64,000 bases of DNA from JABFRJ01 sp031374735 (GCA_031374735.1 JANMGQ010000030.1:15985-79984); one strand, 5' to 3'. Shown: positions 19,797-28,889, counted from the stretch's first letter. The notes: generated by a model from the sequence alone, not told the origin. Made by a program: numbers and translations.

Positions 19797-20928
19797 AATG
19801 CCTTTCCACGACCTGTAGGATGCGATCAATTTCGTGCGAGGATCGTCTGTATCGTGATAGGTCCCGTTGCCATGGCGCGGGCGATGACGCCGAGGGCGTT
19901 GCGGGCGGGGCTGAGGCTCTTGCGGTTGAAGCGGTAGATGAACTCGTCGAGATAGGCCGGCAGATGCCGCCCGACGCCCCCGTGGTAGGTGCCGCCGAGC
20001 GTGCGCTTGAGCAGCGTGAACAGCAGGTGCACCGCCGGCAGGTGCTCGTGGGCCGCGCCGTCGGCGCGCGACACGACGATGCGCTTGTGCGTGCGGCCGC
20101 GGCTGCCTTTCAGATAGGCCTTCCAGCCGTCGGTCGAGATCGCGGCGTCGCTGGCGACAGCCGCGTCGATGAAGGAACCGAGCGCCTCGGCCGAGGCGTC
20201 GTCGACGATGCCGAGGCGGGCACGCGCGAGACAGCGGCGGCGCACCGTCGGATCGGCGGCGAGGCGGGCTGCCAGCGCCTGCGCCTTGGCCAGCGCGGCC
20301 CCGCGCAACGCCTCCCTGTCGGGCGCCGCGACAGGCACGTGGCGGACCTCAACTGCGCCTGCCACAAGGGTTTTTCCGCCGGCTCCCCGGCCACGCTTGC
20401 CGGGCTCGGGCCCACCGAGCAGCGTTTCGTCGACTTCGACCGGCCCGGCCAACCGGGCACCGCGAACGCTCATGGCAAGACGCAGCTTGTGCAACCAAGT
20501 CCACGCCGTCTGGTCGCTCTTGAAGCCCATGTGGCGTTTCAGTTCGAGGGCTGACAATCCGCCCTTGCTGGCGAGAAAAAAGTAGATGGCACGGAACCAA
20601 TATCGCAACGGCGATTTGGTCTGCTCGAAGATCGTACCGGCGAGCAGAGCCTGCCGCGTGCCGCAGGCAGCACAGTCGTAGGCGAGGCGTGTCTCCAGGC
20701 GATAGCAGCGCCGTCCCCCGCACGGGCAACGGAAGCCGTCGGGCCATCGCAGCGTGAACAGATAATCCCGACATTGATCATCGCCGCCGAAGCGATCGAG
20801 GAAGGCGTTCAGGTCGGTCGCCAAGTCACTTGAGAACATGGCCGCGCGCTCCACACAAGGCACCGCATGTTCGCTATATGTTCAAAGCCAAGTTGGCAAG
20901 ACGTTCCTACACGTCGTGGAAGGGCATT
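19797..20928. mobile_element. IS1595-family insertion sequence
   Basis: About 1.13 kb carrying one transposase gene on the minus strand. Terminal inverted repeats are 24 bp at 19797-19820 and 20905-20928, identical at 22 of 24 positions (AATGCC[T/C]TTCCACGAC[C/G]TGTAGGA). The 8-bp flanks (ATTCGGAT on the left, TAAGCGAA on the right) do not match, so no target-site duplication is evident. Either the exact ends differ by some bases or the element has rearranged. It lies between pbpC and the start of a surface-protein gene, and its right end is part of that gene's reading frame. Confidence 0.8.
19826..20863 (-). CDS. IS1595-family (ISXO2-like) transposase
   Basis: 345 residues. An N-terminal zinc ribbon (C-x-C near FRCPCGGRRCYRLE and C-x2-C in YDCAACGTRQ) precedes the DDE domain with catalytic residues in VEVDETLLGG (DE), ISTDGWKAYL (D) and the block LLFTLLKRTLGGTYHG followed by LDEFIYRFNR, all hallmarks of the ISXO2-like transposase domain (DDE_Tnp_IS1595). 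The length and reading frame are complete, so the copy may still be active. There are two possible starts: the one used (20863) or an ATG 24 nt later (MFSSDLATDL), which is the more usual N-terminus of the family. Confidence 0.9.
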   Translation of the reverse strand: MPCVERAAMFSSDLATDLNAFLDRFGGDDQCRDYLFTLRWPDGFRCPCGGRRCYRLETRLAYDCAACGTRQALLAGTIFEQTKSPLRYWFRAIYFFLASKGGLSALELKRHMGFKSDQTAWTWLHKLRLAMSVRGARLAGPVEVDETLLGGPEPGKRGRGAGGKTLVAGAVEVRHVPVAAPDREALRGAALAKAQALAARLAADPTVRRRCLARARLGIVDDASAEALGSFIDAAVASDAAISTDGWKAYLKGSRGRTHKRIVVSRADGAAHEHLPAVHLLFTLLKRTLGGTYHGGVGRHLPAYLDEFIYRFNRKSLSPARNALGVIARAMATGPITIQTILARN

Positions 20929-22738
20929 TAAGCGAATTCTGGCCACGAGCCTGTCGGCCGTGGTGGCGGTGACACAAATGAACGTCGCTGCGTGGGGAGC
21001 TGACCCAGCGTGCTTTGTTTTTGCTGCCAATAGACAGAACACCGTCAGTTTTAATGCGGCCGCTGGCTCGCTTTCCTCTGCTGATGCGTCAACGTCACAA
21101 GTCTTGGAGGTCCTAGCTGAGCGGCGAAATGCGTCATCTCCTTGCCCACCGGGCCTTTCGCGCGTTAACGGCATCTGCGTTGGCCCGCAAGTCGCCAGTC
21201 TAACCCAGGTCGCCGCACCTCCGCCCGCACCTGTGGTCGCCGCGACGCCAGCACCGGCTGTGCAGGCTGCGCCCGCTAATAAAGCCGCGTCTGCGCAGAC
21301 CGCCACATCGGCTCCGAAGGCTGTGCCTGCCGTCAAGACTGCTGCCGCTGCGTCGCCGACTGCACCCGCTGCCAAGGCCGCCCCTGTCGCGTCGCCTGTG
21401 GTGGCGCCCGCAGTCAGCGCTCCTGAGCCGGCACCGCCAGCCGTTGCGCCGAAAAAGCTAGCCTCACAACCCGCCACGTCGCCCGCCACGTCGCCCGCGG
21501 CGACGGTTGCTGCGAAGCCAGCCACTAAGATCGCTCCTGTGATGGCGGTGCCGAATAAGGATCCGAATTTCGCCCTTCCGGTTCTTGCCGACACGCAAAC
21601 GCAGCAACCCGAGCGGAAATCGGGTGCGTGGACCGAAGCCTTCGCTGAACGTGAGCGGCGCCCGTCGAGCCAGATCAGCACAGCCGGCATTGTCGTCGGC
21701 TACGATCGTGAGTACACTTCAGAGGGCGCGCGGGTGAGGCTTGGCGGGATTGGCAGTTATTCGAATGTAACAACAAAAGCTACTTCTTCTGCGGAATCGT
21801 CTACCAGCGTGAAGATCTCAGCGACAGGGCGAGATCTGTCATTCGATCGCGAACTGCTCTTTGATAGCGTAGCAACAACGGCGTTGAAGTCGAACGCATC
21901 GGGCGTTGGTGCTGGGTTTACTTGGTCTGCATCACGCGGTCGAAACTTCTTCGATGGCGTTGCAAAGGTCGATTTTTTCGAGCTGGCCTCATCAAAAACC
22001 ACAGCAACCAGCGCTGGTACACTAAACGCTAACACTCGGTTTTATGATGGCACCGGCATAGCCGATGATGGATCATCAGGCCCGCAAACCTTTAACGGCG
22101 TGATCTACGATCGCAGTATCTATCGCGCTGATGGATCCTCGACATCATATATGGATGACGCCAGTTTCAACGCCGCAGCCAAGGGTTGCATAATCACAGG
22201 CAGCGCCCGTCCGACTGATGCACCCACCCAGGTCCAAGCAAAGGTTGACCAACTCTTCTCTCCTTCAACCCCCACCTCCAAATCCGGCACTGCCTCCCTC
22301 GCCGTCATGACGCTCGCCAATACCTTCGGCTTCACGCGCGATCTCGGTCACGGCCTATCGCTGGAGCCGAGTGTGGGCTTTCGATACTCGTATTCGCATT
22401 ACTACAATGACGATGCCTCGCTCGGCCTGCGGGATGGCCATGTGGTGCGGCTCGAGGCTGGCGGCAAGCTCGTGCATCTGCGGCCCGTCGGCCGTGGCGC
22501 CGTGTGGTCCAACACGCTCGGGCTCTACGTCTACAGCGACGTTTTCGTTGACGGCTTCGTCGTCTCGACGGACGGCTCCAGCTTCAAAGGCGACCAGGGC
22601 GAAGTGCGCCTGCGCGGCATGTTGCAGAGCAAGCTCCAGTTCACTGACGGCGTGCAGATCTACGGCGAGGTCAACGGCCGCGTCGGCCACGACTATCAGG
22701 CGCTGGGCGGCAAACTCGGCCTGCGCATCGAGTGGTAG
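20867..22738 (+). CDS. Outer-membrane beta-barrel (autotransporter-like) protein, N-terminus fused to IS end
   Basis: 623 residues as read from the ATG at 20867, which lies inside the IS1595 right end. The first about 23 residues come from IS DNA, followed by a signal-peptide-like segment (RILATSLSAVVAVTQMNVAAWGA). Then come a Cys-containing stretch, a long Ala/Pro/Val-rich linker (about 115-230), and a C-terminal domain of alternating amphipathic strands ending in GLRIEW (terminal aromatic), typical of an outer-membrane barrel. Local GC drops in 21750-22300, unlike the neighbours. The original start codon was probably displaced by the insertion, and expression may now depend on the IS. It converges on the CHAT gene. 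Family: autotransporter-domain-like; the passenger function is not recognised. Confidence 0.65.
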   Translation: MFAICSKPSWQDVPTRRGRAFKRILATSLSAVVAVTQMNVAAWGADPACFVFAANRQNTVSFNAAAGSLSSADASTSQVLEVLAERRNASSPCPPGLSRVNGICVGPQVASLTQVAAPPPAPVVAATPAPAVQAAPANKAASAQTATSAPKAVPAVKTAAAASPTAPAAKAAPVASPVVAPAVSAPEPAPPAVAPKKLASQPATSPATSPAATVAAKPATKIAPVMAVPNKDPNFALPVLADTQTQQPERKSGAWTEAFAERERRPSSQISTAGIVVGYDREYTSEGARVRLGGIGSYSNVTTKATSSAESSTSVKISATGRDLSFDRELLFDSVATTALKSNASGVGAGFTWSASRGRNFFDGVAKVDFFELASSKTTATSAGTLNANTRFYDGTGIADDGSSGPQTFNGVIYDRSIYRADGSSTSYMDDASFNAAAKGCIITGSARPTDAPTQVQAKVDQLFSPSTPTSKSGTASLAVMTLANTFGFTRDLGHGLSLEPSVGFRYSYSHYYNDDASLGLRDGHVVRLEAGGKLVHLRPVGRGAVWSNTLGLYVYSDVFVDGFVVSTDGSSFKGDQGEVRLRGMLQSKLQFTDGVQIYGEVNGRVGHDYQALGGKLGLRIEW

Positions 22739-22799
22739 ACTGCAGTCTCTCCGGAAGTATTCAGGCCGCGTGGATCATGCCGCGCGGCCTCGTCGTGTC

Positions 22800-25622
22800 T
22801 CAATTCGCACCCACCAGATCGAATGGCGCCCAACGTCCGGGATAGGCATTCCACACGTCCTTGCCGGTGGCGCTGGTGACCCGCGCGAGCATGGCCCGGC
22901 GCAAGGCTTCGCTGCGGCGCAGATTGGGATCACGGCCGATTTCTGTAAACAAGCTCTGCATCAGCGCTTTGGTATCAAGACTGTCGACCGCCCAATGCGA
23001 CACCAGCATGCTGCGCGCGCCAGCGTGGAAGAACGATCGCGCAAGCCCTGATAAACCATCGGCGCCGATCTGATCACCGGCGGCCGTATCGCACGCCGAC
23101 AACACCACGAGATCTGCATCGAGTTTCAACTCGGCGATCTCCGACGCCGTCAGCAGTCCATCATCTCCAGCCGTTGCGGCATCCGGCGCCGTGAGCGCCA
23201 GGGACGGTTCGCCGACCCCGAACGCTCCGGTGACAAAGCCATGCGTGGCGAAGTAAACGATGCGATATTGCGACAGATCCAGCCGTTTCAGTGCCGTTTC
23301 CGTTGCCGCGCTGCCGGTGAGGACATCCTTGCGATCGGCCCGCAAGGTCTGGGCCACGACGTTCACTTCGTCGACCGTCTCGGGCAGCTGATGCCGGGGA
23401 TCAGCGAGAAATGCTCGCAATGTTTCCAATTGCACGCTGCCACCGTCCCACAGGTTCGGTGTGCCCCGCTTGCGCAACGCACCGCGTATGGCGCGGGCGG
23501 GCGTCGCGTCGGCCATTTGCTGTGGCTCGGCGCGCGGCAACGGGTTGGCAAACGCCACCAACGGTCGCCGCTCCGCGACGGACGGCGGACTGGCGCGCAG
23601 GCCGCGCAAACTCTCGACCGATGGCAGCACCGTGATTGCGTGTCGTCGCACAAGCCAATCTGCATCGCGATAGGCCGTCGCCTGTTGCCGGGTGGGCTGC
23701 GCAATTTTCGGCCGGCTGTGGACGAGTAGGTGGAAGGGCAGGCTCGTCAGGCTGCCCGAGGGCACGATGACGAGTTGTGATTTGTTGGCGATGACAGGTG
23801 CAAGCTCGCCGAGCAGCTTTGTGTAGAGGTCGTGGGCCGCGCCGAGGTTGAACAACGCGGACTGCACTTGCGTGCGCTCCGCCGATGTCGGCTCGACCTG
23901 CAGGGCGGTCCGGATCGTGCCGACCGACTTCGCCAGATCATGCGGCGTGATCGCCACCTGCCGCATCAGGACGATCTCGCGTGAGACGGCAAAGACATAC
24001 ACCTCGCTGAAGCCGACCAGGAACGTGACGAGGGCCTCGTCGGGTGCAAGCAGGCGTTGCGTTTCAGCCGAAGACAGCGGCTCCGGCCGAACCAGCTGAT
24101 CATAGCGCGGGAAGTCCCGTCGCACCGCGGCAATTGCCGCCGCGCGACGCGTCGCCGCCGATGCGACTGCCGTTCGCAGCTCAGCAAATTGCTTTTGGCT
24201 CTCCTCCGCCGAAGATGCCGATGCCGCTTGGCTCAGCCTCAGTTCCAGCCGCTCAAGTTCGCGCTCGATATCGTCGATGTCCTTGAGCAACAGCCGCAGC
24301 TGCGCATCGGACGCCGACGCACGAGCCGCAAGATTGCGCACCGTGTTGGCGGTCCCCGAGCGCGTTGCGTGCTGCGCCATCGCGAAGGCTTCGTCGAAAA
24401 GCGCGCGCGTAGCAGGTGTCACGGGCGTGCCGCTGGACCAATAGACGGCCCTGACGTGGCGTTGCAGACGCAGACGCGCCGCCGTATCGAACGACGACGC
24501 AAGCAGTGTGATCTCATTGGCCGTTCGCGATGCCACAAGCGCATCCACGAAGCGGCCCTGCTGCCAACCGATCTCCGACAGATTGGACATCGTACGCGCG
24601 AAACTGGGATGGCTCGGCGGCAATAACTCGCTGCGGACTGACAAGGCTTCCGCCGCCAAGTCCCGTGCCTCATCGAGCTTGTTGTGGCGCATCTGATTGA
24701 CGACAAAATCATCTAGCGCAGCGGCCAGCGCCAACCTCTGATCATTCTTGACGGTGCGAAGCGTCGTCACTGCCTCGCGATACAAGGCCTCAGCTTCGGC
24801 GTATCGTCCGTGGAGGAACTGACGCGCAGCGCGCCGGTTGAGAACGCCAGCGATGATGCCGTCATTGCGTGGTGACGCCTGACGATAAATGCGTAACGCT
24901 TCGGTCAACTCCGCGTTGACCAGCGCCTCGTTCCCCGCAAGCTCGTAGGCACTCGCGAGGTTTTGCCGGCTGTTGGCAACCAGGGTGTCATCTGGAGACA
25001 GCAGGCGGCTGCGGATCTCAATCGCCTCCGTGTACAGGCGCACCAGAAGATTCGCCGGTCGCCCCATGAACCGATACGCATCGGCAAGATTTTGCAAACT
25101 CTCCGCAACGGACAGTTCGTCAAGCGGCTCGGCACGGCGGCGACGCTCTAGTGCCTCTTCGTGAGATTGCGCCGCCGCCGCGTAGTGCCGCATCCAGAAG
25201 CGCTGGGCGCCATGATTGTTGAGCGCTAACGTCAAAGCCGGATGATCCGGCGGGACGTGTTGACGAAACATCGCCACGGCATCGTCCAGGGGCTGCCGAG
25301 CCTCGTCGACACGACCCATGACCTGCAGCACCGTGCCGCGCAGAAACAGGCCTTGCGCCGCGCAGCCACTTTGCGGGCCAGATTGTTTCGTCGCATCAGC
25401 TAAGAGCGCGTCCGCAAGAGCCAGCGCGGGTATCAAATCCCTCTTGCCGGTCAGATCAAAAATCTGCCGTGCAATCTCGGGTCGGCAAACAACGGCGTTC
25501 TGCCAGGTGTCGCGGGTCTGGGCCGCAACGGGCGTCCGGCATGCAAGGGCGATCAACAGTCCCGCAACGAACGCGGTCATCGACCTTGGCGGCGTGGCGG
25601 CAGAAACGGCAGAATATCCCAT
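22800..25622 (-). CDS. TPR-CHAT domain protein with signal peptide
   Basis: 940 residues from the ATG at 25622 (AGGA about 11 nt upstream; a second candidate is 25580). A signal peptide (about residues 15-35, ending PVAA-Q) is followed by some 8-10 tetratricopeptide-like helical repeats (about 40-450), a coiled coil (about 480-540, LLKDIDDIERELERLELRL), and a C-terminal CHAT caspase-like peptidase domain (about 600-940). The catalytic dyad is intact: His794 in FATHGFV and Cys844 in LSACDTAAGD, followed by GLARSFFHAGA and the SHWAVDS motif. CHAT proteins are clan CD cysteine peptidases; exported TPR versions are common in alphaproteobacteria and their targets are mostly unknown. Intergenic space to the divergent LRR gene is 333 bp. 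Confidence 0.88.
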   Translation of the reverse strand: MGYSAVSAATPPRSMTAFVAGLLIALACRTPVAAQTRDTWQNAVVCRPEIARQIFDLTGKRDLIPALALADALLADATKQSGPQSGCAAQGLFLRGTVLQVMGRVDEARQPLDDAVAMFRQHVPPDHPALTLALNNHGAQRFWMRHYAAAAQSHEEALERRRRAEPLDELSVAESLQNLADAYRFMGRPANLLVRLYTEAIEIRSRLLSPDDTLVANSRQNLASAYELAGNEALVNAELTEALRIYRQASPRNDGIIAGVLNRRAARQFLHGRYAEAEALYREAVTTLRTVKNDQRLALAAALDDFVVNQMRHNKLDEARDLAAEALSVRSELLPPSHPSFARTMSNLSEIGWQQGRFVDALVASRTANEITLLASSFDTAARLRLQRHVRAVYWSSGTPVTPATRALFDEAFAMAQHATRSGTANTVRNLAARASASDAQLRLLLKDIDDIERELERLELRLSQAASASSAEESQKQFAELRTAVASAATRRAAAIAAVRRDFPRYDQLVRPEPLSSAETQRLLAPDEALVTFLVGFSEVYVFAVSREIVLMRQVAITPHDLAKSVGTIRTALQVEPTSAERTQVQSALFNLGAAHDLYTKLLGELAPVIANKSQLVIVPSGSLTSLPFHLLVHSRPKIAQPTRQQATAYRDADWLVRRHAITVLPSVESLRGLRASPPSVAERRPLVAFANPLPRAEPQQMADATPARAIRGALRKRGTPNLWDGGSVQLETLRAFLADPRHQLPETVDEVNVVAQTLRADRKDVLTGSAATETALKRLDLSQYRIVYFATHGFVTGAFGVGEPSLALTAPDAATAGDDGLLTASEIAELKLDADLVVLSACDTAAGDQIGADGLSGLARSFFHAGARSMLVSHWAVDSLDTKALMQSLFTEIGRDPNLRRSEALRRAMLARVTSATGKDVWNAYPGRWAPFDLVGAN

Positions 25623-25955
25623 CGTGTTGTCATCCTGCCGACACGTGTGGTCTGGATTGATAACGCGTCGACCGCACGCCAAACCATCGCGCCGCCGGTT
25701 TTGAAAAGGCAGCATCATTCTCATCGATGAGAACGGATCAGCGCAAGTCAAGCTCAGAAATGCGGTTTCGGGTCAACCACTTGTGGCCCTTCGAGCACAT
25801 GCCGGCTCTTTGCACGCTGGGGTGGATCGAATTTCGGTAATGCCTGCGAGAGATGCGGTGAGCTTGGCGACACAGATGTGGGGTGCTGCTTGACGATTAG
25901 GCCGGCAAACCTAAAGTCGCACTCAGAAATGTGATGCACTGCGGGGGACACGGAT

Positions 25956-27497
25956 ATGTCGAGCCATGGCACGGCTTCCAGCGCATCGCGTTCGCCGGAG
26001 CATGAGACGCGCGGGATACCCGTGCGGCGCTACACAATCGCTGAAGGAATTGCCGAAGCGCATCGGCGCATCGCTCAATACGCGCGTGAGACCGCCCCGA
26101 CTCCCGATCGCGCCCTCGATCTCGGCGGGTTGTCGCTCGACGACCAGGCCATGCAGCAACTGACACCCCCGATTGCAGCTCTGCCGCCGCTGAAGCGGCT
26201 GTACCTCGGTCTACACCCGGCCATGCGTGCATGGCGGGCACGCGTCGCCGACGATGACGCGTACGAAGTAAACTTCAGCAACGACGAAACACTGCCCGTG
26301 CAGCATCAGAATGGCACGTTTGCCTGTAACGCGCTCCGCGCTGTGCCGGCTGCTGTCTTCGCCGCACATCCGCACATCGAAGTGCTCGACCTGACGCTGA
26401 ACCGGATCGGCGACGCCGGAGCGTGTGCCATCGCCGAGCGCCTCACCGCCCTCACCAGCCTGAACCTTTGGGGCACCGGCATTGGCGAGGCTGGGGCGTG
26501 TGCCATCGCAGCGCGCTTGACCGCCCTCACCAGTCTGGACCTCGAAAGCACCAGCATCGGCGAGGCCGGGGCGCGTGCCATCGCCGAGCGTCTGACCGCC
26601 CTCACCAGCCTGAACCTCTGGAGCAGCGGCATCGGCGAGGCCGGGGCGTGCGCCATTGCCAAGCGCCTGACCGCCCTCACCAGCCTGGATCTCGGGAGCA
26701 ACGGTATCGGCGAGGCCGGGGCACGCGCTATTGCCGAGCGCCTAACCGCCCTTACTAGCCTAGCCCTTGGGAGCAACGGCATTGGGGCGGCCGGGGTCTG
26801 CGCCGTCGCCGAGCGCCTGACCGGCCTCACCAGCCTGAACCTCCGGAGTGCCCGCATCGGCGAGGCCGGGGCACGCGCTATTGCGGAGCGCCTGACCGCC
26901 CTCACTAGCCTGAACCTCGGCAGCAACGGCATCGGCGACGCTGGGGCGCGCGCCCTTGCCGAGCGCCTGACCGGCCTCACCCGTCTGATCCTCGAGGACA
27001 CCGGCATCGGCGAAGCCGGGACGCGTGCCCTTGCCGAACGTCTGACAGCCCTCACCAGCCTCGACCTCGGGACCAACCGCATCGGCGAGGCCGGGGCGCG
27101 CGCCATCGCCGAGCGCTTGACCGCACTGACAAGCCTGAGCCTCGGCAGCGCTGCCATCGGCGATGCCGGGGCCCGCGGCATTGCGGAGCGCCTGACCGCC
27201 CTCACCAGCCTGAATCTCGGGGACAACGGCATTGGCGCGGTCGGGGCGCGCGCCATCGCCGAGGGCCTGACCGCCCTCACCAGCCTGGACCTCGGGGACA
27301 ACGGCATCGGTGAGGCCGGGGCGCGCGCAGTCCTCGACGCGTGGGCTGGTCGACGGCATCTGCGCCTTTTCCGGCTCGATCTAACAAGCAATGGCGATCT
27401 CAATGGGCTTTTGCCTGAAAAGACGCTGAATCGAACGTTTGAAGCCGACGCCATCATCGCTGCGTGGCGCGAGACGACCGCCAAGCGGGACGGGTAA
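25956..27497 (+). CDS. Leucine-rich repeat protein (ribonuclease-inhibitor type)
   Basis: 513 residues, ATG at 25956 preceded by GGGGGA. No signal peptide is seen. An N-terminal region of about 140 residues (one degenerate LRR-like segment ALDLGGLSLDDQAM) leads into 13 repeats of 25 residues with consensus LTSLxLGSNGIGEAGARAIAERLTA, then a short C-cap of about 60 residues. The repeats form a curved binding surface, normally for protein partners. This architecture resembles GALA/RI-type LRR proteins, but no F-box is visible. It stands divergent from the CHAT gene, so an interaction between the two is conceivable. Function unknown; the LRR assignment is certain. Confidence 0.88.
   Translation: MSSHGTASSASRSPEHETRGIPVRRYTIAEGIAEAHRRIAQYARETAPTPDRALDLGGLSLDDQAMQQLTPPIAALPPLKRLYLGLHPAMRAWRARVADDDAYEVNFSNDETLPVQHQNGTFACNALRAVPAAVFAAHPHIEVLDLTLNRIGDAGACAIAERLTALTSLNLWGTGIGEAGACAIAARLTALTSLDLESTSIGEAGARAIAERLTALTSLNLWSSGIGEAGACAIAKRLTALTSLDLGSNGIGEAGARAIAERLTALTSLALGSNGIGAAGVCAVAERLTGLTSLNLRSARIGEAGARAIAERLTALTSLNLGSNGIGDAGARALAERLTGLTRLILEDTGIGEAGTRALAERLTALTSLDLGTNRIGEAGARAIAERLTALTSLSLGSAAIGDAGARGIAERLTALTSLNLGDNGIGAVGARAIAEGLTALTSLDLGDNGIGEAGARAVLDAWAGRRHLRLFRLDLTSNGDLNGLLPEKTLNRTFEADAIIAAWRETTAKRDG
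26378..27352 (+). repeat. 75-bp tandem repeat array (13 units) encoding LRRs
   Basis: Thirteen units of 75 bp in frame, with near-identical blocks such as GCCGAGCGCCTGACCGCCCT recurring. Variation concentrates at the solvent-exposed codons after LTSLxL (WGTG, ESTS, WSSG, GSNG, RSAR, EDTG, GTNR, GSAA, GDNG). High nucleotide identity indicates recent expansion and likely copy-number instability. Confidence 0.85.
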
Positions 27498-27785
27498 CCG
27501 CGCCAGTTCAACGAAGCCAAACTGATCGTCATTGGCCCCGAGATGGACCTAATCGACGCCCCTACCCGCACAAGACCGTAATCGCGCCAGCACAGCCCAA
27601 ATAGGCCGGCGGCTCTCGATCATCATCCAAAACCAATCAGTCCCATCCAGGAATATCGGCAATCCGGTGCCAGTGCAGCAAAACGTGGCCTCTAACGTCG
27701 GCAGTTGGCGGGCACAAAAAGAACACATGCCGTCTGATCATCCGTGACTGACGCTATTGGCCGTGTGGCCCGAGGGCGCGAACTA

Positions 27786-28067
27786 TCAGTGAGGGACGGA
27801 TTCGATCGAGATCGGCACCTCGGCGAGATCGCGCCCTAGAGTTGGGACGCCTGCTGCTGTCGCGTCGGAGGCATGCCGGCCGAGCCAGGAGCGTTCGAGC
27901 AATACCGTGCGTCGGCCGGCACGCGCCAGATGCAAGGCGGCCGTCAGCCCATGCTTGCCACCGCCGATCACGACGACATCGAACTCCTGGCCTGTCATCG
28001 GTCTCAAGCCCGGCGACGCCACCATGTCTGCAACAGACGTGATGCCGGAGGCGTTCGACACAACCAC
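27786..28067 (-). pseudogene. FAD-dependent oxidoreductase (DAO family), N-terminal remnant
   Basis: This encodes the FAD-binding Rossmann start of a D-amino-acid-oxidase-like enzyme: FDVVVIGGGKHGLTAALHLARAG followed by VLLERSWLGRHASDATAAG. The frame stops after about 70 residues of the domain (EVPISIESVPH), where a normal enzyme would have more than 350. No continuation is seen downstream toward 27498, and the 27498-27785 stretch shows no convincing gene. The true start is probably the MTGQEF methionine. It overlaps the boundary of the livF remnant, consistent with deletion-driven decay. Confidence 0.7.
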
Positions 28068-28084
28068 ACGAGACCGGCTCGATG

Positions 28085-28796
28085 ATCTTTCAAGCCTTCA
28101 TTGGGCTCGTCCAGCAGCAGCAGTCGAGGATTGGTCAGCAACGAGCGCGCCATCGACAGCATCTGCTGCTCGCCACCGCTCAAGACGCCCGCCATGCGTT
28201 TGCGCGCTTCGGCAAGGTGTTGAAACAGAGCGTAAACGCGATCAGCAGTCCACGCGCCGTTGCCCATGCCCTTGCGCACCACGCCCAGATTTTCTGCAAC
28301 GGTCAGGTTGGGGAAGGCGCGCCGATCTCCGGGAACATAGCCAATACCGCGATTGATGACGGTGTGCGAGGGTTGCCCCCATACGCGCTAATATAACAAA
28401 TTTTCCGCGTCATTCCGGACAAGCGCGGCCACTTCTGGCCGCGCGCAGATCCGGAATCCAGCGGATCTGTCCGCGAAGCGGTCGATACATCGCGTGCTTC
28501 GCACACGCCCTGCGCTGGATCCCGGCTCGGCGGTCGGCCTGAAGGGGCCTCCCTTGGCCGGGATGACGAAAAATTGGGGTATGTTAGCGCCAATGAGGGT
28601 TGCCCCACCACGCTGACGCCGTCGAATTCGATTGCGCCCTTGGTGACCTGAATTGGCTCCTGCGCGATGGCGCGCATGGTGCTCGCCTTGCCGACACCAT
28701 TACGGCCAACAGGCAAACGACTTCCCCCTCGCTGACATCGAGATCAACGCCATGCTGCGCTTCGATGCGTCCATAGGCAGTGCGGCGTTCCTGCAT
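28085..28796 (-). pseudogene. livF-like ABC transporter ATP-binding protein, disrupted
   Basis: This is a remnant of a branched-chain amino acid type ATPase. Pieces in order on the minus strand are YGRIEAQHGVDLDVSEGEVVCLL; then, after a one-base deletion near 28713 (TTGGCCGT where TTGGGCCGT would keep frame), GRNGVGKAST (Walker A); then GVSVVGQPS, where a 215-bp MITE is inserted. On the other side come HTVINRGIGYVPGDRRAF and LSGGEQQMLSMARSLL (signature) with LLLLDEPNEGL (Walker B). Removing the insert and one copy of the 12-bp duplication rejoins the frame exactly. The 3' end is lost after NEGLK. Non-functional. It may once have belonged to an uptake system serving the adjoining alicyclic-acid genes (inference). 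Confidence 0.85.
28380..28594. mobile_element. MITE-like element with 12-bp target-site duplication
   Basis: 215 bp without coding capacity, flanked by a perfect 12-bp direct repeat GAGGGTTGCCCC (28368-28379 and 28595-28606). The ends are imperfect inverted repeats of about 40 bp: CATACGCGCTAATATAAC at the left versus CATTGGCGCTAACATACC reading in from the right, each followed by an AATTTT-type tract and GTCATYCCGG. Internal palindromes (GCGGCCACTTCTGGCCGC; AGGGGCCTCCCTTGGCC) resemble dispersed Rhizobiales repeats. It is inserted in the livF remnant, and excision restores the reading frame. Confidence 0.8.
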
Positions 28797-28889
28797 TCAC
28801 ATATCGAGTCCATCACGGGCTCTTCAGTTCAACCGTCTTCTGCGGTCTCTCCATTTTCATGCGTAGATTTGGCTTGGTGTGGACCTCAG

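Noticed and set aside
19780..20940. 8-bp target duplication of the IS1595 element
   Set aside because: The flanks ATTCGGAT and TAAGCGAA do not match; a shared AATTC nearby is too short and not adjacent to the ends.
26378..27352. CRISPR array
   Set aside because: The repeats are contiguous, in frame and protein-coding, without spacers; no cas genes in the window.
26306..27571. 421-codon open frame opposite the LRR gene
   Set aside because: It exists only because the 75-bp repeats are a multiple of three; the translation is a repetitive Ala/Arg/Pro pattern.
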